Source: an uncultured Clostridium sp. (GTDB lineage Bacteria > Bacillota > Clostridia > Lachnospirales > Lachnospiraceae). Taken from it: DNA of 64,000 nucleotides. Location of the stretch: positions 124,001 to 188,000 of the forward strand of contig UQBG01000001.1 in assembly GCA_900539185.1 (NCBI GenBank), given 5' to 3'. The position numbers and the translations under genes were made by a program. The notes beneath the pieces were generated by a model. It was given only the letters and a program-made list of their open reading frames with translations. It had not been told where the DNA came from and ran no database searches. This document shows, one piece after another, positions 58,681 through 64,000 of the stretch (position 1 is the stretch's first letter; each line of letters opens with the position of its first letter).

Positions 58681-58709
58681 TTGATGTCTCTTCTAAAACC
58701 CTTTATAAT
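58681..58709 (+). promoter_or_regulatory. Promoter of the amidohydrolase gene
   Basis: -35 TTGATG (58681-58686), 17-base spacer, -10 TATAAT (58704-58709). The AT-rich DNA between it and the opposite promoter (58570-58680) shows nothing else I can assign. Confidence 0.75.
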
Positions 58710-58789
58710 AGGGACGGATGAAACTGGGCATATTATACTGATTCCCCTTTTAAGACATTCTACTTTGATTTAAGAAATGAGGCATACCT

Positions 58790-59605
58790 ATGATTATTGA
58801 TTTTCACACGCATATATTTCCGGATGCAATCGCTGAAAAAACGATACACAAACTGGAAGTAGCCGCTAACATCCACGCACATGCAGACGGCACCCTGCAG
58901 GGACTGCAGGCCTCTATGAAACAGGCAGAGGTTGACTACTCGGTTATCCTTCCGGTTGTCACGAAGCCATCCCAGTTCGATTCCGTCAACCGATTTGCGG
59001 CTTCGATCAATGGCAGGAACGGCATCTTCTCTTTTGGCGGCATCCATCCGGACAACAGTGACTATGAAGCAAAACTAACCTATATCAAACAGCTGGGTCT
59101 GGCAGGAATTAAACTCCACCCGGATTATCAGAGAGTTCACGTAAATGATCCCCGTTTTCTGCAGCTGATCACCTGTGCCGTAGACCTGGGACTGATCGTC
59201 GTTCTTCACGCCGGTGTTGATGTCGGACTCCCGGAGGAGGTTCACTGCCCACCGGCAGAAGCCCTGGAAATGCTTCAGTATGTAGAAATGCATGCCGCAC
59301 ATCCCGAGACTGCACAGATCGTTCTGGCACATACCGGCGGTTGGAAACAATGGAACGATGTAGAGACTCTTCTGGTCGGAACGCATGTATACTTTGATCT
59401 GGCATATACCTTTGGATTTATCAACGAAGAACAGCTGCTCCGAATCATCCGCAATCACGGAGCCGACCGTATCCTCTTCGCCACAGATTCCCCATGGAAC
59501 GGTCAGGCAGAGGATATCGCCTCTCTAAAGGCACTGGATCTGACTGAAGAGGAACAGGCAGCGATCCTCGGTGAGAACGCCGCCCGTCTGCTTCATATCC
59601 TTTGA
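58790..59605 (+). CDS. Amidohydrolase family (ACMSD-like) protein
   Basis: 271 residues, a metal-dependent TIM-barrel hydrolase or decarboxylase. The metal ligands are His6 and His8 (FHTHIFPD), a lysine-histidine pair in GIKLHPDYQ, a histidine in VLHAG and VLAHTGG, and the aspartate in LFATDSPW near residue 235. The layout is that of amidohydrolase-related family 2, which includes decarboxylases and lactonases. The substrate cannot be told. Its neighbours (a zinc-ribbon protein and a radical SAM protein) give no pathway. It has its own promoter and, probably, a terminator inside the end of the convergent gene. Confidence 0.85.
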   Translation: MIIDFHTHIFPDAIAEKTIHKLEVAANIHAHADGTLQGLQASMKQAEVDYSVILPVVTKPSQFDSVNRFAASINGRNGIFSFGGIHPDNSDYEAKLTYIKQLGLAGIKLHPDYQRVHVNDPRFLQLITCAVDLGLIVVLHAGVDVGLPEEVHCPPAEALEMLQYVEMHAAHPETAQIVLAHTGGWKQWNDVETLLVGTHVYFDLAYTFGFINEEQLLRIIRNHGADRILFATDSPWNGQAEDIASLKALDLTEEEQAAILGENAARLLHIL

Positions 59606-59645
59606 TACGCTTGCCGTATATCTATCTTAGATACGCCAACGGTCT

Positions 59646-60563
59646 TTATCTGTCATGCAGGGCACTGCCCTGTATGACATTTCTTTTTGTAAATTCTCTG
59701 TGAATCGTATTCATCACCATCCGTTTATTTCCACTCCAGAGTGGAGCCAGAAGAATCCGTTTATCTCCGTCTCCGGTCAGGCGATGAATCACGATCCGTT
59801 CCGGCAGGTGTCTGACACACTGTTCCAGAATATCTATATACGCATCCAGTTCCAGAGGTTCTACCCGTCCTGCCCGATATTCTTCCGCCAGATCCGTACC
59901 TTCTAACACATGAAGCAACTGCAGCTTCACACCATCTGCCCCTGTCCGTCCTACATATTCTACTGTTTGCACCATATCCGCCGTACTTTCACCCGGCAGT
60001 CCTAAGATCACATGCGTTACAATCTCCAGTCCACGTTGCTTCAGTTCTTTCACTGCCTGCTCATATACCGGAAGTTCATATCCACGCCGTATATAAGCGG
60101 CTGTCTGTGGATGGATCGTCTGAAGTCCCAGTTCTACCCATACCGGTTTCCTTTGATTGATCCATTCCAGCATATCTAAGATATCAGGCGGCAGACAGTC
60201 CGGTCTGGTTGCAATCGACAGAATCCACACCTCAGGATCCCGGACCGCCTCCATAAACATCGGTTCCAGTTCCTCAACTGTTCCGTATGTATTCGTGAAC
60301 GCCTGAAAATATGCAATGTATCCAATCTTTCCCTGGGGCAGCTTTCTGCGAACCCGTTCCTTTGCCTCTTTCAACTGTTCGCCTATCGGTTTCGAACGGT
60401 CAGATGCAAAATCACCGGAGCCACTACCGCTACAAAAGATACAGCCCCGGCTGCCGCAGAGCCCGTCCCGATTGGGACAGGTTCTGCCGGCATCCAGGGC
60501 AATCTTATATAACTTTCGTCCATATTTACTTTTCAGATACGTACTCAAGTCCTTATAGTTCAT
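59646..60563 (-). CDS. TIGR01212 (YhcC-like) radical SAM protein
   Basis: 305 residues. The start YKDLSTYLKSKYGRKLYKI and the cysteine block CPNRDG..GCIFC mark the TIGR01212/YhcC family. Later segments ELGLQTIH and THVILGLPGE belong to the SAM barrel. Function unproven. It follows carB by 24 bases, so it is read from the carA-carB transcript. Its last codons overlap a hairpin that works on the other strand. Confidence 0.9.
   Translation of the reverse strand: MNYKDLSTYLKSKYGRKLYKIALDAGRTCPNRDGLCGSRGCIFCSGSGSGDFASDRSKPIGEQLKEAKERVRRKLPQGKIGYIAYFQAFTNTYGTVEELEPMFMEAVRDPEVWILSIATRPDCLPPDILDMLEWINQRKPVWVELGLQTIHPQTAAYIRRGYELPVYEQAVKELKQRGLEIVTHVILGLPGESTADMVQTVEYVGRTGADGVKLQLLHVLEGTDLAEEYRAGRVEPLELDAYIDILEQCVRHLPERIVIHRLTGDGDKRILLAPLWSGNKRMVMNTIHREFTKRNVIQGSALHDR
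59652..59688 (+). terminator. Terminator of the amidohydrolase gene, inside the convergent coding end
   Basis: GTCATGCAGGGCA and TGCCCTGTATGAC form a roughly 12-bp stem, followed on the plus strand by ATTTCTTTTT. The stem lies in the last codons of the minus-strand radical SAM gene. Confidence 0.7.
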
Positions 60564-60587
60564 TCTTCTTTTTTTATCGTTGCTTCT

Positions 60588-63500
60588 CTACTGTTCTTCT
60601 ACAGACTTGATCTCACCAATATCGATAACGGTCAGATCCTGCTCATTTGCCTCCAGGCTGGTCAGCAATGCATCTGCGGTATCCAGACTCGTCAGACAAT
60701 ATACACCGGTCTCGATCGCATGACGGCGAATGATAAATCCATCCTTGCTATGCTCGACACCCTGTGATGGTGTATCGATGATCAAGTCAATCTCATGACT
60801 CAGAATCAGATCCAACAGGTTTGGTGACGGTTCCTCTACCTTGTTAATTACCTGTGCTGGAACCCCATGCTCATTTAATACCCTTGCGGTACTCTTGGTT
60901 GAATGAATCTCATATCCCAGTGCTGCGAATCGTCTGCCGATTTCGATAGCATCCAGCTTATCAGCATCCTTTACCGTCAGGATCATCTTCTTATGCTTTG
61001 GAAGTCGAACCCCGGCTCCTAAGAATGCCTTGTAAAGAGCCTCATTGAAATCCTTTGAGATACCCAGACACTCACCGGTCGATTTCATTTCAGGTCCAAG
61101 GCTGATCTCTGCTCCACGCAGCTTCTCGAAGGAGAATACCGGCATCTTAATCGCATAGTATTCAGACTCCGGCTGTAAGCCCGGTGTGTATCCCAGATCT
61201 TTTAACTTCGCACCGGTAATTACCCGGGAAGCCAGATCTACGATCGGAATACCTGTCACCTTACTGATATACGGTACCGTACGGGAGGATCTTGGATTTA
61301 CCTCGATAACATATACTTCATCCTGATATACGATAAACTGGATATTGATCAAACCAATTACATGCAGGCTCTTTGCCAGCTTTCTGGTATATTCTGTGAT
61401 AACACGCTTGATCTTATCCGGTAAGCCCGCAGGGTATACAGAGATACTATCACCGGAATGGATACCCGCACGCTCTACATGCTCCATAATACCCGGAATT
61501 ACGATATCCTCTCCATCACATACCGCATCTACCTCTACTTCTTTACCCATCAGGTATTTATCAACCAGAATCGGATGTTCCTGTACATTTCGATTGATAA
61601 CATCCATAAATTCTATGATATCCTTATCTGCAATCGCGATCTGCATACCGGCACCACCCAGTACATAGGATGGACGAACCAGAACCGGATAGCCCAGCTC
61701 ATGTGCAGCTTCCAGCGCTTCTTCACAGGTAAATACTGTTTTACCTGCCGGTCTCGGAATACAGCACTCTTCCAGAATTTCATCAAACAGTTCCCGATCC
61801 TCTGCAGCATCTACATTTTCAGCACTGGTACCCAGGATCTTCACGCCCATCTTTAACAGTGCCTCTGTCAGCTTAATCGCAGTCTGACCACCGAACTGAA
61901 CAACCGCTCCATCCGGCTTCTCCAGATTCACAATAGACTCAACATCCTCCGGTGTCAACGGTTCAAAGTACAGCTTATCAGCGATATCAAAGTCTGTACT
62001 TACCGTCTCCGGATTGTTATTTACGATAATGGTTTCATACCCCTGTGCTTTCAATGCCCAGGTTGCATGTACGGAGCAGAAGTCAAACTCGATACCCTGA
62101 CCGATTCGGATCGGTCCGGAACCTAAAACCATGATCTTCTTTCTGTCATGATCCTCAACCACCTCATTGCATCCATCATAGCAGGAATAATAATACGGTG
62201 TCGTTGCTTTAAACTCTGCCGCACAGGTATCTACGATCTTATACGATGCATGGATACCCATGTCATATCTTAACTTCTTTATCTCAGTCTCTGTCTTGCC
62301 GGTGATCTGACCGATCACCTTATCCGGGAATTCCATACGTTTTGCTTCCAGCATCAGATCCCGGTCGATCTCCTTTGCTTCTCTGAGCTTCTTCTCCATA
62401 AATACCAGATTGGCGATCTTATCCAGAAACCAGATATCTACTTTGGTGATTGCATGAATCTCTCCCAATGAAATACCTCTGCGGATGGCTTCTGCGATCA
62501 CAAAAATCCGGCGGTCATCTACATTATGCAGACGTTCATGGATCTCTTCTAACGGACGCTTATCATAGTCTAAGTAGATCAGACTATCAACATGCTGTTC
62601 CAGAGAACGCAGTGCCTTCATTAATGCGCCTTCAAAGTTCGTACAGATGCTCATAACCTCTCCGGTCGCCTTCATCTGTGTCGTCAGCGTACGCTTTGCT
62701 TTAATAAACTTATCAAACGGCAGTCTTGGAATCTTAACAACCACATAATCCAGTGCCGGTTCAAAGCTGGCATAGGTCTTACCGGTGACTGCGTTCTTAA
62801 TCTCATCCAGATTATAACCCAGTGCGATCTTTGCAGCCACCTTTGCAATCGGATAACCGGTTGCCTTTGATGCCAATGCAGAAGAACGGCTGACACGCGG
62901 ATTTACTTCGATAACGCAATACTCAAAGGAGTCAGGATTCAACGCAAACTGTACATTACATCCGCCCTTGATATCCAATTCACTGATAATATTTAATGCT
63001 GCACTACGAAGCATCTGATGCTCCTTATCTGCCAGCGTCTGAGACGGTGCTACTACAATACTGTCACCGGTATGGACACCAACCGGATCCAGATTCTCCA
63101 TATTACAGATCGTGATACAGGTACCGTTTGCATCCCGCATTACCTCATACTCAATTTCCTTCCAGCCGGCGATACAACGTTCCACCAGAACCTGTCCGAC
63201 TCTGGACAGACGCAGTCCGTTTTCCAGAATATCAACGAACTCTTCCTCATTCGCAGCGATACCGCCACCGGAACCACCCAATGTATAAGCCGGTCTTAAT
63301 ACTGCCGGATATCCGATCGTCTTAACGAACTCCAGACCTGCTTCTACCGTCGTTACAACCTGAGAAGGTGCACATGGTTCATGAATCTTCTCCATGGTCT
63401 TCTTGAACTCGTCTCGATCCTCAGCCTTCTTAATCGTCTGTGCGGAAGTTCCGATCAGTCGAACATTATGCTCGCGTAAAAACCCTGATTCTTCCAGTTC

Positions 63501-63800
63501 CATAGCGATATTTAACGCTGCCTGACCGCCCAGAGTCGGAAGCACACTATCCGGCTTCTCCTTCATAATAACCTTCTTCACCACATCCGGTGTCAAAGGT
63601 TCAATATATACCTTATCTGCAATATCCTTATCTGTCATAATGGTAGCAGGATTAGAATTGATCAAGACAACGCAGATTCCTTCTTCCCGAAGAGATCGAC
63701 AAGCCTGTGTTCCTGCATAATCAAATTCCGCAGCCTGACCGATAACGATAGGACCGGAACCGATAACTACTACCTTTTTAATACTTGCAATCTTTGGCAT
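60588..63800 (-). CDS. carB: Carbamoyl-phosphate synthase large subunit
   Basis: 1070 residues, full length. It makes carbamoyl phosphate for pyrimidines and arginine from bicarbonate, ammonia and two ATP. Two homologous halves each carry an ATP-grasp unit, with starts VVVIGSGPIVIGQAAEFDYAG (residue 10) and IMVLGSGPIRIGQGIEFDF (about 550), and the paired motifs LGGQAALN and FGGQTAIK. The C-terminal allosteric MGS-like domain lies at about 935-1060. The ATG overlaps the carA stop (TAATG). No other pyr or arg genes are in the window. Confidence 0.97.
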   Translation of the reverse strand: MPKIASIKKVVVIGSGPIVIGQAAEFDYAGTQACRSLREEGICVVLINSNPATIMTDKDIADKVYIEPLTPDVVKKVIMKEKPDSVLPTLGGQAALNIAMELEESGFLREHNVRLIGTSAQTIKKAEDRDEFKKTMEKIHEPCAPSQVVTTVEAGLEFVKTIGYPAVLRPAYTLGGSGGGIAANEEEFVDILENGLRLSRVGQVLVERCIAGWKEIEYEVMRDANGTCITICNMENLDPVGVHTGDSIVVAPSQTLADKEHQMLRSAALNIISELDIKGGCNVQFALNPDSFEYCVIEVNPRVSRSSALASKATGYPIAKVAAKIALGYNLDEIKNAVTGKTYASFEPALDYVVVKIPRLPFDKFIKAKRTLTTQMKATGEVMSICTNFEGALMKALRSLEQHVDSLIYLDYDKRPLEEIHERLHNVDDRRIFVIAEAIRRGISLGEIHAITKVDIWFLDKIANLVFMEKKLREAKEIDRDLMLEAKRMEFPDKVIGQITGKTETEIKKLRYDMGIHASYKIVDTCAAEFKATTPYYYSCYDGCNEVVEDHDRKKIMVLGSGPIRIGQGIEFDFCSVHATWALKAQGYETIIVNNNPETVSTDFDIADKLYFEPLTPEDVESIVNLEKPDGAVVQFGGQTAIKLTEALLKMGVKILGTSAENVDAAEDRELFDEILEECCIPRPAGKTVFTCEEALEAAHELGYPVLVRPSYVLGGAGMQIAIADKDIIEFMDVINRNVQEHPILVDKYLMGKEVEVDAVCDGEDIVIPGIMEHVERAGIHSGDSISVYPAGLPDKIKRVITEYTRKLAKSLHVIGLINIQFIVYQDEVYVIEVNPRSSRTVPYISKVTGIPIVDLASRVITGAKLKDLGYTPGLQPESEYYAIKMPVFSFEKLRGAEISLGPEMKSTGECLGISKDFNEALYKAFLGAGVRLPKHKKMILTVKDADKLDAIEIGRRFAALGYEIHSTKSTARVLNEHGVPAQVINKVEEPSPNLLDLILSHEIDLIIDTPSQGVEHSKDGFIIRRHAIETGVYCLTSLDTADALLTSLEANEQDLTVIDIGEIKSVEEQ

Positions 63801-64000
63801 TACTTTGACACCTCCATCATATTAATAAACTCGTCAAACAAGAATGCTGTATCCAGCGGGCCGGCACAGGCTTCCGGATGGAACTGCACAGTCTGTACAT
63901 TCTTACCCAGATAATGTACACCCTCTACCGTACCGTCATTTACATTTACATAGCTCACTTCTGCGACTTCCCGATCCAGTGAACTTTCCTTAACCATATA
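63800..64000 (-). CDS. carA: Carbamoyl-phosphate synthase small subunit, C-terminal part only
   Basis: The last 66 residues of a frame that enters from the right edge. They match the end of the class I glutamine amidotransferase domain of CarA: VNVNDGTVEGVHYLG, then VQTVQFHPEACAGPLDTAFLFDEF, with the triad histidine and glutamate in FHPEA. The small subunit hydrolyses glutamine and passes ammonia to CarB. The Met codon at 63997 is internal, not the start. The stop overlaps carB's start by one base. Confidence 0.95.
   Translation of the reverse strand, partial: YMVKESSLDREVAEVSYVNVNDGTVEGVHYLGKNVQTVQFHPEACAGPLDTAFLFDEFINMMEVSK

Overview
The window reads as chromosomal DNA of an anaerobic, low-to-mid GC Gram-positive bacterium, most likely a butyrate-forming Lachnospiraceae. 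A Coprococcus-like organism is my inference; there is no rRNA here to test it. The grounds are the thl-crt-hbd-bcd-etfB-etfA butyrate operon, a phosphate butyryltransferase/butyrate kinase pair, an alpha/beta small acid-soluble spore protein, AGGAGG-type ribosome binding sites, strong intrinsic terminators and sigma-A-like promoters, most with an extended -10 TGn. I see no phage, insertion sequence, CRISPR array, tRNA or rRNA.

Layout. 1-5.9 kb: a minus-strand operon fhs-folD-rimO-pgsA-pncC-formate/nitrite channel, the last gene cut by the window edge. 5.9-10.9 kb: ftsK/spoIIIE, uppP, a TepA-like ClpP-fold protease and a divergent PAP2 protein. 11-13.4 kb: a GH94 disaccharide phosphorylase. 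13.5-18.3 kb: pnp with a long leader hairpin, a divergent phasin-like/UbiB-kinase pair, and rpsO with a structured leader. 18.4-22 kb: apt-aroC divergent from malic enzyme-DUF4364. 22-28.3 kb: the protein quality-control cluster tig-clpP-clpX-lon-engB. 28.4-34 kb: a spore protein gene and a 1732-residue wall-anchored surface protein. 34.3-36.4 kb: ptb-buk. 36.4-40.7 kb: an ABC ATPase, two FtsX-type permeases, a small secreted protein and a two-TM membrane protein. 40.8-46.8 kb: the butyrate operon. 47-54 kb: a TPR-like protein, a very long charged-helix protein with a degenerate AAA domain, an MreB homologue and a YgiQ-type radical SAM enzyme. 54-58.5 kb: rhomboid protease, HAD phosphatase, glycerol kinase and a YbjQ/zinc-ribbon protein. 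58.8-64 kb: amidohydrolase, a TIGR01212-type radical SAM protein, carB and the 3' end of carA.

How the genes work together. Two acetyl-CoA become butyryl-CoA through the thl operon, and ptb-buk 5 kb away turns butyryl-CoA into butyrate with ATP formation. The fhs-folD operon carries formate into one-carbon folate metabolism and ends in a probable formate channel. Trigger factor, ClpXP and Lon form a folding and proteolysis block. FtsK, UppP, PgsA, MreB and EngB serve division, envelope and ribosome assembly.

The least explained region is 49.9-54 kb. There an octad-repeat protein predicted to form a roughly 400-residue single alpha-helix is fused to a pseudo-AAA domain that has lost its Walker residues, and it lies between a TPR-like protein and an MreB homologue. 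I regard this as the best candidate for an undescribed, probably structural, system. The regulatory DNA also deserves attention: the pnp leader hairpin, the rpsO leader, and several places where a gene's terminator abuts or overlaps the next gene's promoter.
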